Assembly (NCBI GenBank): GCA_947623915.1
Contig: CANQIB010000012.1
Location: forward strand, 1 to 64,000
Length of the DNA stretch: 64,000 nt
Source of the DNA: an uncultured Ruminiclostridium sp.
Lineage (GTDB): Bacteria > Bacillota > Clostridia > Oscillospirales > Ruminococcaceae
Reading direction: 5' to 3'
The notes under the pieces: model-generated
Databases searched by the model: none
The model's input: only the letters and a program-made list of their open reading frames with translations
Told to the model about the DNA's origin: nothing
Program-made: the position numbers and the translations under genes
Shown here: in pieces, positions 39,158-48,983 of the stretch
Position numbering within the stretch: the stretch's first letter is position 1
How the letters are laid out: each line of letters opens with the position of its first letter

Positions 39158-41815
39158 TTATTTCTTTTTCCTGCGTATCATTGATACCGCCATAGCGCCT
39201 AAAGCTCCCGACATCAGGACTGCCGCGCTGAATGACGGAGCATAGCCGGTATCGGGGTTCTCGGTATCGGCAGGCTTGCTCGTGTCGGCGGGCTTGCTTG
39301 TATCTTCAGGCTTGCTTGTATCTTCAGGCTTGCCCGTATCTTCAGGCTTGCTTGTATCTTCAGGTTTGCTTGTATCGGCAGGTTTGCTCGTATCAGCAGG
39401 TTTAGCGGAAGTTTTAGCGGTAGTTTCTTTCAATTCGCTTGTCAGGTAGGTATAACCGAACTCTTCCTCTATTGTAGCAGTAGCTCTTATCGCAATGTTG
39501 TATTCGGTGTTTTCCTCAAGACCTTCTATTTTGTAGGAGAGAGCGTCGCCGTCGGCATAAAGGTATGTCCAGTCGCTGTCGCCCTTCTTTTGATAGCTTA
39601 CCTCATAGTTTTCAGCGCCCGGAGCCCTGCTCCAGGTAAGCTCGATATAATCGGCTCCGACGTCGGTTACGGCAAAGTCGGTTATCTGACCTATAACGGC
39701 CTTAAAATCGATCTTATTATCATTTGCATATTTTTCGGACGCCGAGCCTATATAGCTGTAGACAGTCAAATCTTTCGAGCAGCCGTAAAATACGTCTTCG
39801 CCTATTTCGCTGAGGCTTTCGGGCAGCTCGGCTCTCTCTAATAATCCATCGTTTAGGAAAACGCACCAGCCTATTTTCTTAACGCCCTCCTCCAGCTTTA
39901 CGGATTTTAAGGAAGTGCAGTTGCTGAACGCATAGTCGCCTATCTCGACCACACTTTCGGGGATAGTCACTTCGGTAAGATAAATACATTTATTGAACGC
40001 TTCCGTTCCTATTTCCTTTACGCTTTCGGGAATAGTTAAAGAGGTAACAGCGGTGCCGGCAAACGCGCCGTTTCCTATGCAGTCAACGTTTTCGGGGATA
40101 TTTATCGAGTCGAGATAAGCGCACATCGAAAAGGCGTAATTGCCTATATGCTTTATGCTGTCGGGCAGCGTCAAAGAGGAAAAAGTAGTATGACCGCTGA
40201 AAGTATAATCGGCGATACCTATAGTGCCTTCCTTTATCTCGACTGTTTCAACACCGTAATCGCAGCCTATCAGCCAGTTTCCGCCGTATTTTAATTCGCC
40301 GGTCTGGTCAAGAAGAAAAGCCGTAGCCATAAACGCGCCGCTTCCTATGCGCTCAACGCTGTCGGGGATATTTACCGATTTAAGATCATAACAGTATGCG
40401 AAAGCCGTATTTCCAATATACTTTACGCTGTCGGGGATAACTACCGACGTCAGACGATTTAAGCGGCTGACTGCCGAATCCGCGATACCAACTGTGCCGT
40501 CCTTTATTTCTATCACAGCATTATCGGAATCGCTGTCGCTGCCTATCACCCAGTTTCCCGCATATTTCAGCGGAGTCGTCTGATCGTTCATCACAGCGGT
40601 ATTATAAAACGCGTCATACCCAATAACCTCTACGGTATCGGGAAGAGTTACGGAAGCTAATCCGACGCAGTTTGCAAACGCGTTGTTCCCGACTACTTTA
40701 ACGCTTTCGGGGATAGTGACCGAAGTCAGTCCCTCACAGTCGATAAATGCGTATGCGTCTATTTCAACTGCGGTATCGGGTACGGTATATGTACCGCTTT
40801 TGCCGCCCGGACAGGTGATAAGGGTGCAGGCGTCCACATCGAACAGCACGCCGTCTATCGAAGTGAAAGCGGTATTATTCTTATCTACGTTTATTTCGGT
40901 CAGCTTGTCGCAATCTACAAAAGCATAATTTCCGATATCGATTACCTTAGCGGGTATGTCTATCGAAGTCAGAGAGGAGCAGCCGTAAAATGCACCGTAT
41001 TCGATTTCGGTTATCGAAGACGGAATTTTTACAGAAGTCAGCGACGAGCATGACGAAAACGCGGAATTGCCTATAACTTCAACGCCTTCGGGTATATCCG
41101 CCGAGATCAGCCCCGTACAGCCTTTGAAAGCATTGTAGCCTATTTTTGTCATGCCGGCGGGAATAGCTATCGAAGTAAGGACTTCGCAATCGACAAACGC
41201 GCCGTCGGCGATCCAAGTTACTCCGTCGGGAATAGCATACGCGCCTTTCTTAGCTTCCGGATACCACACCAATCCGTCGCCGCTTTTAGTGAGCAGTACG
41301 CCGTCCTCCGCCTTATAAGCCGTATTGTCCGCGTCTACGGAGAATTTTGTAAGAACGGGACAATCCGAGAATGCATGACCGCCGATATCATCCAAATTCT
41401 CGGGTATATTTACCTCGGTCAGGTCATTTCCGCTAAAGGAATATGCACCTATCCTATCAACGGTATCGGGTATTTCCACCGACGTAAGACCTTTCCGCTG
41501 AAATGCGAAATTGCCTATTGCGGTAACGGTATAGCCGTCCACCTCGGACGGAATTACAAGGTCTTTTGTATTTCCTTCGTATCCGATTATAATCGCGGTA
41601 ACGGCATCGTCCGCCTCTGACGTTTCATACTCGAATGTGTCCTCGCCGACATGATAAAAGTATGAATCGTCCACTATGAGAGCTTTTGCGGCTACGACGT
41701 TTTCTACAGTCGGCTCCGCGCCGACGGTAAACGGAATTGCGCAAACCACTGTTATCGCCATTGCCGCCGCCGTTACGGATACGGGTAATTTTAATGATCT
41801 CATTGCTGCCTCCAA
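39158..41815 (-). CDS. BspA-type leucine-rich repeat (LRR_5) surface protein with FN3 domain, TSKPxD repeats and an NPDTG sorting-like tail
   Basis: 885 aa; repeated IPDSVKYIGNTAFAYC-type units; C-term ENPDTGYAPSFSAAVLMSGALGAMAVSMIRRKKK. Confidence 0.9.
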   Translation of the reverse strand: MEAAMRSLKLPVSVTAAAMAITVVCAIPFTVGAEPTVENVVAAKALIVDDSYFYHVGEDTFEYETSEADDAVTAIIIGYEGNTKDLVIPSEVDGYTVTAIGNFAFQRKGLTSVEIPDTVDRIGAYSFSGNDLTEVNIPENLDDIGGHAFSDCPVLTKFSVDADNTAYKAEDGVLLTKSGDGLVWYPEAKKGAYAIPDGVTWIADGAFVDCEVLTSIAIPAGMTKIGYNAFKGCTGLISADIPEGVEVIGNSAFSSCSSLTSVKIPSSITEIEYGAFYGCSSLTSIDIPAKVIDIGNYAFVDCDKLTEINVDKNNTAFTSIDGVLFDVDACTLITCPGGKSGTYTVPDTAVEIDAYAFIDCEGLTSVTIPESVKVVGNNAFANCVGLASVTLPDTVEVIGYDAFYNTAVMNDQTTPLKYAGNWVIGSDSDSDNAVIEIKDGTVGIADSAVSRLNRLTSVVIPDSVKYIGNTAFAYCYDLKSVNIPDSVERIGSGAFMATAFLLDQTGELKYGGNWLIGCDYGVETVEIKEGTIGIADYTFSGHTTFSSLTLPDSIKHIGNYAFSMCAYLDSINIPENVDCIGNGAFAGTAVTSLTIPESVKEIGTEAFNKCIYLTEVTIPESVVEIGDYAFSNCTSLKSVKLEEGVKKIGWCVFLNDGLLERAELPESLSEIGEDVFYGCSKDLTVYSYIGSASEKYANDNKIDFKAVIGQITDFAVTDVGADYIELTWSRAPGAENYEVSYQKKGDSDWTYLYADGDALSYKIEGLEENTEYNIAIRATATIEEEFGYTYLTSELKETTAKTSAKPADTSKPADTSKPEDTSKPEDTGKPEDTSKPEDTSKPADTSKPADTENPDTGYAPSFSAAVLMSGALGAMAVSMIRRKKK
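39256..39412 (-). repeat. Tandem 18-bp coding repeat (TSKPAD/TSKPED)
   Basis: About 8 consecutive units such as ggcttgcttgtatcttca. Confidence 0.85.
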
Positions 41816-42116
41816 AAAATAAAATTTTTCGCAAAACGCGAAATTTTGAGCATGAAATTATCCGAGATAATCTCATAGTTTGCGCTCTCGGCGCAAAATT
41901 TTGCCGGTGTTCGGATACGGTAAATTTCTTTTATATGTATGTCTCAATTCCCTGTCCGCAAACACCGAATCATGTTTTTATTATATCACTTGTTTTTTCG
42001 ATTGTCAAATGCCGATAACCTTTTTTTCAAGCGCGCAAGAGCTGCTTTCGTGCTTGAATGTCGGACATATTATAGGGGCGGGGAACATCATAAAATCCTA
42101 ACAAATCTCTATATTC

Positions 42117-42145
42117 TTGACAAAAAATAAAATATGTTATATAAT
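42117..42145 (+). promoter_or_regulatory. Perfect consensus SigA promoter
   Basis: TTGACA-N17-TATAAT upstream of the 42247 lipoprotein gene. Confidence 0.85.
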
Positions 42146-42246
42146 AAATATAACACTTTTTTGTGCCATATTTCGCTATTATTTTCCGTAATTTCCAATA
42201 AGTGAAAGCGTTATTTAAGACAACATTATTAAAAAGGAGCATTACT

Positions 42247-43383
42247 ATGAAAAACTTGTCGAGATCATTAAGCATATCACTTTCGGCGCTCATACTGCTC
42301 TCAGGCTGCAGCGGAGGAAATGAGAGCGTATATATCGACACATCAGATACCGAGAGCGGGGATAATTATTTCGGAGGCGATATATCGGAAAATTTTTCTT
42401 ACAACACCTGTAACAAAAATATAATGAATGATAAATTCACCTTCGACGGCAGTCTTCTTTATGTCAGCGGTCCTCCCGAAATGACGGTCGACATAAACAG
42501 CGGACAGGTGCGGGTGTTCTGCGATGTGCCGGGCTGCGCACATAAGGAAAATTCTCCCGACTGCCTCGGCTATAATAATTTTTGGTACGCGACCGCCGCG
42601 CCCGACGGCATCTATTATACCGACTCAGATAAGCTGTGCTTGTATGACGGTGAGCAAAAAGTCATTTTCACCAACGACTTTTTCACCGACTATGAGGAAG
42701 AAAATCACCCCGACGCAAAAAATGACCTTTCAAAGCTATTACTTATCGACAATACCCTTTATGTGTTCGGGACGACCTTTTGCTATACATACGACATACA
42801 GACAAAGCAGCTCAGCGAGCCGTTTAAGGTAACAGGCGGAGTCAGCTTGGCAGTCGCCTCCGACGGCAAAAAGATATACACCGCGACCGACAGCGGCGAA
42901 ATGTATATGTATGACTTTGACACAAACGAATACAAAAAGACGGGCGACAACATATGGACGGTACAGTATAAGAACGGCTATGTTTATTATGTACAGTATG
43001 AAAATGAGATACCCATGCTGTACAGGGCGGATACCGAGCTTAAAGAAAGCGTTAAGCTGATAGAGGACTGCTACGTCAATTTCCTTGTTACGGAAAGCCA
43101 CATCTATTATCAGAACTTCTCCGACGAGGCGCTCGGCGCGTATGTCTGCGACCTTGACGGGAAAAACGCAAAGCCCATACAGTTTCCCAAAGAAGACCCT
43201 AACGTGGTAGGAAAGGCGATAGTGCCGGGCTTGCTTTACATCACCCCCGCGGGAAATACCGACAAGGTGTGTATGAAGGGCGGCGCTTATGAAGAATACA
43301 TCTTTGTTATCGAGGACGGCTCGGACGAGGTTTCTAAGCTGATAAGCCTCTACGATTATCAAGACCCCATAAATCGGTGGTAA
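42247..43383 (+). CDS. Lipoprotein (beta-propeller/DUF5050-like)
   Basis: MKNLSRSLSISLSALILLSGCSGG; YYTDSDKLCLYDG-type repeats. Confidence 0.65.
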   Translation: MKNLSRSLSISLSALILLSGCSGGNESVYIDTSDTESGDNYFGGDISENFSYNTCNKNIMNDKFTFDGSLLYVSGPPEMTVDINSGQVRVFCDVPGCAHKENSPDCLGYNNFWYATAAPDGIYYTDSDKLCLYDGEQKVIFTNDFFTDYEEENHPDAKNDLSKLLLIDNTLYVFGTTFCYTYDIQTKQLSEPFKVTGGVSLAVASDGKKIYTATDSGEMYMYDFDTNEYKKTGDNIWTVQYKNGYVYYVQYENEIPMLYRADTELKESVKLIEDCYVNFLVTESHIYYQNFSDEALGAYVCDLDGKNAKPIQFPKEDPNVVGKAIVPGLLYITPAGNTDKVCMKGGAYEEYIFVIEDGSDEVSKLISLYDYQDPINRW

Positions 43384-43396
43384 ACGGAACGATAAT

Positions 43397-44647
43397 ATGA
43401 ACAGAATAACACCTGAATTTAAAAAGCTGTTTTCATCGGCTTTCACATGGGTATGCCTTATCGCGGTAATCGCATTTATGGGATATTATGTGTATAAGGC
43501 TTTTAGCGTCAGTATGTACCAAGAGGACTTTAGTCGGGATACCTACCGTAACATTATAGCCGAGTACAGAGCAAAAGGGTTGTCAGACCAAGAGCTTTTA
43601 GAGCAGCTTAGCGCGGAAAATTCACAGCTGACGGAGCAGGCTATAGCCTACGGAGATGATGATGATATTTACAGTATGCCAGGCAAATACGGCAAAAATC
43701 CTATCGACGATTTTTTATCGCTTAACCGAGCCTGTGATTATGCCCGCTATCTGTTTGACGATCTGCCCTCGCACCGCAGGGTGATAGTTACCGACGCGCT
43801 GTACAATATCCGCGCCGAGCAGGCAAAATCCGAGCCCGACCTATACATAATAAGCGAAAATCAGCTTGCGGCAGATATGTACAACCGTATCGTGCCGACC
43901 GAGTTTACAGACCCCGGCGATGTGGACAGGACTCTCGAATATTTTGACAACACGATATGGGACTATATAATGGCGGCTTTTGCGGTGCTGCTTACTGTGC
44001 GTATGTTCACCCTCGATATAACCCGCCGCTCTTATAAAATGATCTTCTCCTCGGCTAACGGCCGCGGCAGGCTTTTTCTCTCGCAGATGTCGGTATGCCT
44101 TATCGTTTTTACCGCAATGATACTTATACAAACGCTCTGCCAGCTGATTTGCGGCATAGTATTTTTCGGGGTCGAGAATTTCTCCCTGCCGGTGCAGAAT
44201 GTCGAAAGCTTTGAGCTTTGCCCGTTTAATTTGACGCTCGGCGGATATTTCGCGCTAAAAACTATCGGAAAGCTGCTGTTTTATTACATGACCGCGACGT
44301 TTGCCGCTATGCTGTGCGCGCTTATCAGAAAGCCTCTGCCCTGCGCGGCCGTATCTTTGACGGCGGCGATCCTCCCGCTTGCGGCGGCGGGATATATACA
44401 CGAGCTTACCCTTGGAGAAAATATATTATCGGCGGAATACAAAATATTTGAAGCGCTGCGGTGCTTTGTCCCGCATTGTCTGCTTGATCCAGAAACTTAT
44501 TTCACCTCGTTTGACCATATAAACATCGCGGGTTTGGAAATAAGCAGGTTCGTGTTTGTTGTGATCATAACCGCAATAATCACGGCAGGCTGCTTTGTTC
44601 TTGCATATCTGAAATTCGGGAAATCTACAGCAAAACAGCGAGGGTGA
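43397..44647 (+). CDS. ABC-2-like permease
   Basis: 416 aa with several TM helices; upstream of the ATPase gene. Confidence 0.65.
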   Translation: MNRITPEFKKLFSSAFTWVCLIAVIAFMGYYVYKAFSVSMYQEDFSRDTYRNIIAEYRAKGLSDQELLEQLSAENSQLTEQAIAYGDDDDIYSMPGKYGKNPIDDFLSLNRACDYARYLFDDLPSHRRVIVTDALYNIRAEQAKSEPDLYIISENQLAADMYNRIVPTEFTDPGDVDRTLEYFDNTIWDYIMAAFAVLLTVRMFTLDITRRSYKMIFSSANGRGRLFLSQMSVCLIVFTAMILIQTLCQLICGIVFFGVENFSLPVQNVESFELCPFNLTLGGYFALKTIGKLLFYYMTATFAAMLCALIRKPLPCAAVSLTAAILPLAAAGYIHELTLGENILSAEYKIFEALRCFVPHCLLDPETYFTSFDHINIAGLEISRFVFVVIITAIITAGCFVLAYLKFGKSTAKQRG

Positions 44648-44651
44648 CATT

Positions 44652-45530
44652 ATGACGCTTGAATTTAAAAACGTAACAAAAAAATACCGCAGTAAGACCG
44701 CGCTGAACGGCTTTACCGCCACGCTCACCGAGGGGGTGTACGCCCTGCTCGGTCCTAACGGCGCGGGAAAGTCAACGCTTATGAATATCCTCGCGGGCTT
44801 GTTGAAACCGACCGCCGGTGAAATTCTCCTTGACGGACAGAGTACCGAAAAATTAGGCAGACAGTTTAGGAACATACTCGGCTATCTTCCGCAGGATCCC
44901 GGATTTTACCCGACCTTTTCGGGCTATGAGCTGATGAAATATTACGCGGCGCTTAAAGATATAAAACGACCGGAGGAGAGGATAAATGAGCTGCTTCGGT
45001 TTGTAAATCTCAGCGACGATTCAAAGAGAAAATACAAGGAATATTCCGGCGGAATGAAGCGCAGGCTCGGCATAGCCGTCTGCCTGTTGAACGACCCGAA
45101 AATTCTTATCCTCGACGAGCCGACCGCGGGGCTTGACCCTAAAGAGCGTATGCGCTTTCGCAATATAATCGGGAAAATAGGGCGCGACAAAACGGTTATC
45201 CTTGCCACCCACATCGTATCGGATGTAGAAAGTATAGCGGACTGCTTTATTCTGCTGAAAAACGGAGAAACAGCCGCTGTGAGAACCGCCGACGAGATAC
45301 TCGACATCGTCGACGGAAAGGTCTGGGAGAATGTCACGTCCGCTCAGGCGGCGGAGGAATACGCGCTTGACAGAGCCAACGCGAACATAGTAAAGCGGGA
45401 CGGCGAAGTGCTGCTGCACATTGTTTCGGACGATAAACCGTTTGATAATTCCGAACCCGTGACCCCGACGCTTGAGGACGTATATATGTATATTTTCAAT
45501 GAAGCATCCGAAGAAAGAAGCAAGGAATGA
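44652..45530 (+). CDS. ABC exporter ATPase
   Basis: GPNGAGKSTLMNILAGL, YSGGMKRRLGIAVCLLNDPKILILDEPTAGLDPKERMRFRN. Confidence 0.93.
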   Translation: MTLEFKNVTKKYRSKTALNGFTATLTEGVYALLGPNGAGKSTLMNILAGLLKPTAGEILLDGQSTEKLGRQFRNILGYLPQDPGFYPTFSGYELMKYYAALKDIKRPEERINELLRFVNLSDDSKRKYKEYSGGMKRRLGIAVCLLNDPKILILDEPTAGLDPKERMRFRNIIGKIGRDKTVILATHIVSDVESIADCFILLKNGETAAVRTADEILDIVDGKVWENVTSAQAAEEYALDRANANIVKRDGEVLLHIVSDDKPFDNSEPVTPTLEDVYMYIFNEASEERSKE

Positions 45531-46546
45531 AGCTGTTTTTATACGAGCTCAAAAAGATATTTTCGCCGAAAATACTTATCGTCTTAGCGGCTGTTCTTAT
45601 GTTACAGTTCTGGTTGTGTTATATCCCATCGGGACAAGAACATGAATACTCCATCGATGTATATAAACAGTATCTTGAGCAATACGGCGGCGAGTTTACC
45701 GAGGAAAAATATCAAAGCCTGCTTGCGCGCTCAGCCGAGATAGGCAACATAATTGCCGTCCATGACGATATGGTAGACGCTTATCAAAAAGAGAAGATAT
45801 CATTTGACGAATTTGAAGAATATAATTTTCAGTATCATAAAGCAAGCTCCGAAGAAAGCACGGTAAAATATCTCGTAAAGAAAAGCGAATATTTCAAGGA
45901 GATAGGCGGCTGTGTATATTTTTACGACACCGACTGGGAGGATTTTCTCGGCGGCGCGGGATTTAACTTTTTCGCCGCTTTTGCGGTGATATTTCTTGTT
46001 ATCCCTGTATTCTGCAATGAACATCAGTCTAACGCCCGCTCGATGCTGGTCACCTCGGCGAGAGGGCAGCTTGACCTTTGCATATCAAAGCTCTGCGCGG
46101 CGTTTACAGCGGCTTTTCTAACGGCGGCGGCAGTATATGCGGTAAAATACGCGGCGTTTTGCACCATTCAGGGCAATTACGGCGAATATGCGGTGCATAA
46201 CCTCCTCGGTCATTACGGCTATGGTGACATATCGCTTGTGCGTTATTATTTCACCGATCTGCTGATAAAGTCCGCCGCATGGGCGGTAGGCGCGGTGTTT
46301 ATCTGCGCCGTTTCCAACCTTACCAAAAACATGATATTCACAGCGTTTTTATCCTTTGTGCCGATAGTATTCAGCGCGCTTATCGGGGATTTTTCGGCGG
46401 GAATATATCGTTATCTCCTGCTCGGCGGAGTGCTCGCGGAAAACTATGCCGCAGATTTTAACATGACCGCATTTACGTTCGCGCTTGCGATAAAGACCGT
46501 GATATATTCCGCGATATGCTGTGTTCTGTGGAGAAAAAGGGAGTAG
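45527..46546 (+). CDS. ABC-2-like permease
   Basis: 339 aa, TM-rich, overlaps the ATPase gene by 4 bp. Confidence 0.7.
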   Translation: MKLFLYELKKIFSPKILIVLAAVLMLQFWLCYIPSGQEHEYSIDVYKQYLEQYGGEFTEEKYQSLLARSAEIGNIIAVHDDMVDAYQKEKISFDEFEEYNFQYHKASSEESTVKYLVKKSEYFKEIGGCVYFYDTDWEDFLGGAGFNFFAAFAVIFLVIPVFCNEHQSNARSMLVTSARGQLDLCISKLCAAFTAAFLTAAAVYAVKYAAFCTIQGNYGEYAVHNLLGHYGYGDISLVRYYFTDLLIKSAAWAVGAVFICAVSNLTKNMIFTAFLSFVPIVFSALIGDFSAGIYRYLLLGGVLAENYAADFNMTAFTFALAIKTVIYSAICCVLWRKRE

Positions 46547-46547
46547 C

Positions 46548-46689
46548 GCCAGAGTTCTGCGCGAAATTGGCGATAGGGATATGGAGTATTACTACAAAGA
46601 CCGAAAAATTGGGCAGGAAAATTTAGCTGAGGAACAGGCTCTAAAAGGGCGAACGTTACTTGACTCGGTAAAAAATACGATCCCCGTTT
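46548..46689 (+). pseudogene. 3'-terminal remnant of a maltose O-acetyltransferase-like gene
   Basis: Encodes ARVLREIGDRDMEYYYKDRKIGQENLAEEQ..., homologous to the VIREIGEKDREFYYKDRKLD C-terminus at 47430. Confidence 0.65.
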
Positions 46690-46722
46690 GACATACTCGC
46701 AACGGAGCGTCAAACGGGGATC
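46679..46722 (+). terminator. Long-stem terminator
   Basis: GATCCCCGTTTGAC-N16-GTCAAACGGGGATC then tttct. Confidence 0.7.
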
Positions 46723-46735
46723 TTTCTATCCGAAT

Positions 46736-47395
46736 TTACTTAGCCAGCAAATAACTTTCGTCCACCCTGCGGCATATTTCGTCCATAGAGACCGTTCCGT
46801 CCAAAATGATCGTATACCAATGCTTCTTATTCATGTGCCAACCGGGGAAAAATCGAGCGTTATCAATGAGGTTTTCCGTTTCTTCCGGCGCGATGCGCAG
46901 GTCGATAATTTCCACGATCTCATCAGACGGGATTCCGAGCTTGCGGCGGGAAACAGTCAGCAGCGCACCGTACCATTTTTTATTGTCTTTTCTACGCCAT
47001 ACGGCATTGTCGGGGAATTTATCCCACAGATATTCAAGCTCATCACCGTATTTTTCACGAACATAGGCGATAAGCGCAACGGACTGCTCCGCCTTGAAGA
47101 CCGCCGTTTCATAACAACATTCGGCGATATCCTGCAAGATATTTGTTACAGCCGTTCTGACCTCGCCGACAAATGCGCCGACCGCGTCTGTTTTGTAAAG
47201 AACATATTCCTCGCCGGTGGCAATTTCCGTCAGTTTCGTATCCGGCGCTGTTCCTTTGCCGATGGCAATCTCCAACGCAAAAGCATTGTCAAGAATATTC
47301 GTGCCGTATCTGTAACCGCCGCGTATTTTCTGAAAGCCGTAGACAGCCAGCTTTTCGGGAACAGCCTTTTTTCGCAGAAAGATATCTTCAAACAT
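46736..47395 (-). CDS. MmcQ/YjbR-like protein
   Basis: Start MFEDIFLRKKAV; EYLWDKFPDNAVWRRKDNKKWYGALL..PGWHMNKKHWYTIILDG typical of MmcQ/YjbR. Confidence 0.75.
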   Translation of the reverse strand: MFEDIFLRKKAVPEKLAVYGFQKIRGGYRYGTNILDNAFALEIAIGKGTAPDTKLTEIATGEEYVLYKTDAVGAFVGEVRTAVTNILQDIAECCYETAVFKAEQSVALIAYVREKYGDELEYLWDKFPDNAVWRRKDNKKWYGALLTVSRRKLGIPSDEIVEIIDLRIAPEETENLIDNARFFPGWHMNKKHWYTIILDGTVSMDEICRRVDESYLLAK

Positions 47396-47429
47396 GATAT
47401 CGTCACCTCCGTAAAGCCCGATTGGGCGG

Positions 47430-48315
47430 TTATTCCCAAACGTCAAGTTTCCTGTCTTTATAATAGAACTCCCTGTCCTTTTCACCTATTTCACGAATAA
47501 CCTGACAGGGAACGCCAAAAGCGACTACATTCGCAGGGATATCATGGGTCACAACGCTCCCTGCTCCGATAACAGAATTATCGCCTATCGTAATTCCGGG
47601 CATAATTTGGGAGCCGGAACCTATCCAAACATTTCTCCCAATATGGATAGGAAGATTGTAAACGTAGTGATGTTCCCGTAAAATGGGCAGAACAGGATGC
47701 CCCGAAGTGGTAAAGACGACATTGGGAGATACCATGGAATAATCACCGATATAGATATGCTCATCATCTACAAATGTGACATTTGAATTGATATATATCC
47801 CTTTTCCCAAATGGACGTGTTTACAGCCCCAGTTCGCATTAAGAGGCGTTTCAACTGTACAGCCCGTTCCTACTTCCGCAAAAACCTCCCGCAAGAGTTT
47901 TTGCCTAGGCATACGGGAGTCGAACCCAAGCCGCCCCACGGCGATGCCTTTGGGCGCTTTTCGTCCCTTTCGGCTTGACAGGCGCCAGCCTGCCTGCGCC
48001 TCAAGAAACAAAAATCACCTCAAATTCATTCGCCGTGGGGTGCATAGCAGTTTTTACGGAGCAGATTTTCGTCAAGACAAGGAAACCGAACGAAGGCATA
48101 CTCGCGTATGTCGAGTGAGGTTGACGCAGGATTGGCGGAAATATGCCCGTAAAAACCGACTAGGGTTCGACTCCCGTATGCCTAAGCTCCGTCTCGGTAG
48201 GCAGCGTGCGGTTATACTCTATCATTTTGTTTTGATAAATATGTTGGTCGCCGAGTAATGCGGGGTCATCATAGCGATACGGCAGACCTTGCTGTTTCCG
48301 TTTAACGTTATCCAT
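47430..48315 (-). pseudogene. Maltose O-acetyltransferase gene interrupted by a 275-bp element
   Basis: 5' part MDNVKRKQQGLPYRYDDPALLGDQHIYQNKMIEYNRTLPTETEL (48315-48183) and 3' part RQKLLREVFAEVGTGCTVETPLNANWGCK... join in frame when 47908-48182 plus one TA is removed. Confidence 0.85.
47908..48182. mobile_element. MITE-like structured insertion with perfect 20-bp TIRs and a TA duplication
   Basis: TA-GGCATACGGGAGTCGAACCC ... GGGTTCGACTCCCGTATGCC-TA; internal stems CCCCACGGCGA/TCGCCGTGGGG and GTTTTTACGG/CCGTAAAAAC. Confidence 0.85.
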
Positions 48316-48850
48316 TATTCAAATCCTCTTTAAATCCCTTTATCGCCGCAGTTATGAGCAACACTAAAGCCGTCATCTGCTTTGTTTATCTATAATTATA
48401 TTTAAATCTGACGATCGTGTCAAGCGTATCGTTCGATTTTGATTTATAACGTTTTCCATAATATAAAACAGGGAAAAGATAAGGCGTGTCCAAGCGGATG
48501 TGAGAGCGTTATCAGCTCCGTGAATAACGGTGCGAAGTATAATGTACGTTCACAGGCGTGCACAGATTTAGATTGTCACAAATCGGCGAGGTTGCCGATG
48601 AACCTGTTGCATCGGATTTATCAAGCCCTTGATCGCCGAAACCGTTTGGAATGTTAAAACGCTTAAAATGAATTATTAAGTATGTAAACTTGCAAAATCC
48701 TATTGTGCTTTAGCACAACATATCTAATACTTTAAGCTGAAAAGTGTGCTGAAGGCACCTTTAAAAACTATAAAATTTGTTGAATTTTAATCATAACAAG
48801 CAAAATGTCTATTGAAAAATCACAAAAAATTACTTATTTTGAATTTTTTA

Positions 48851-48879
48851 TTGACGCACAAACTCGATTTTATTATAAT
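48851..48879 (+). promoter_or_regulatory. SigA promoter of the pyrimidine-degradation operon
   Basis: TTGACG-N17-TATAAT. Confidence 0.85.
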
Positions 48880-48920
48880 AGGCTTGTAAGGAAAAATGCA
48901 AGATAAAACAAATGAAATTC

Positions 48921-48961
48921 AAAAATCAGACAATGACGTCTATGTCTTGTCTGATTTTTAT
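48921..48961 (+). terminator. Leader terminator (putative attenuator)
   Basis: AAAAATCAGACAA-N12-TTGTCTGATTTTTAT, between the promoter and the first gene. Confidence 0.7.
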
Positions 48962-48983
48962 TATACCGAAAGGAAGTGTAGAA

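Noticed and set aside
39256-39412. Possible CRISPR-like array
   Set aside because: Short 18-bp units without spacers, in frame inside a coding region; it is a protein repeat.
46688-47500. 270-aa plus-strand ORF
   Set aside because: Antisense to the MmcQ/YjbR-like gene.
48163-48184. Possible tRNA 3' end
   Set aside because: Only the T-arm-like core is present, it is part of a perfect inverted repeat and no acceptor, D or anticodon arms are found.
48439-48657. 72-aa plus-strand ORF in the intergenic region
   Set aside because: No RBS and no recognisable homology; could be decayed sequence, but evidence is insufficient.
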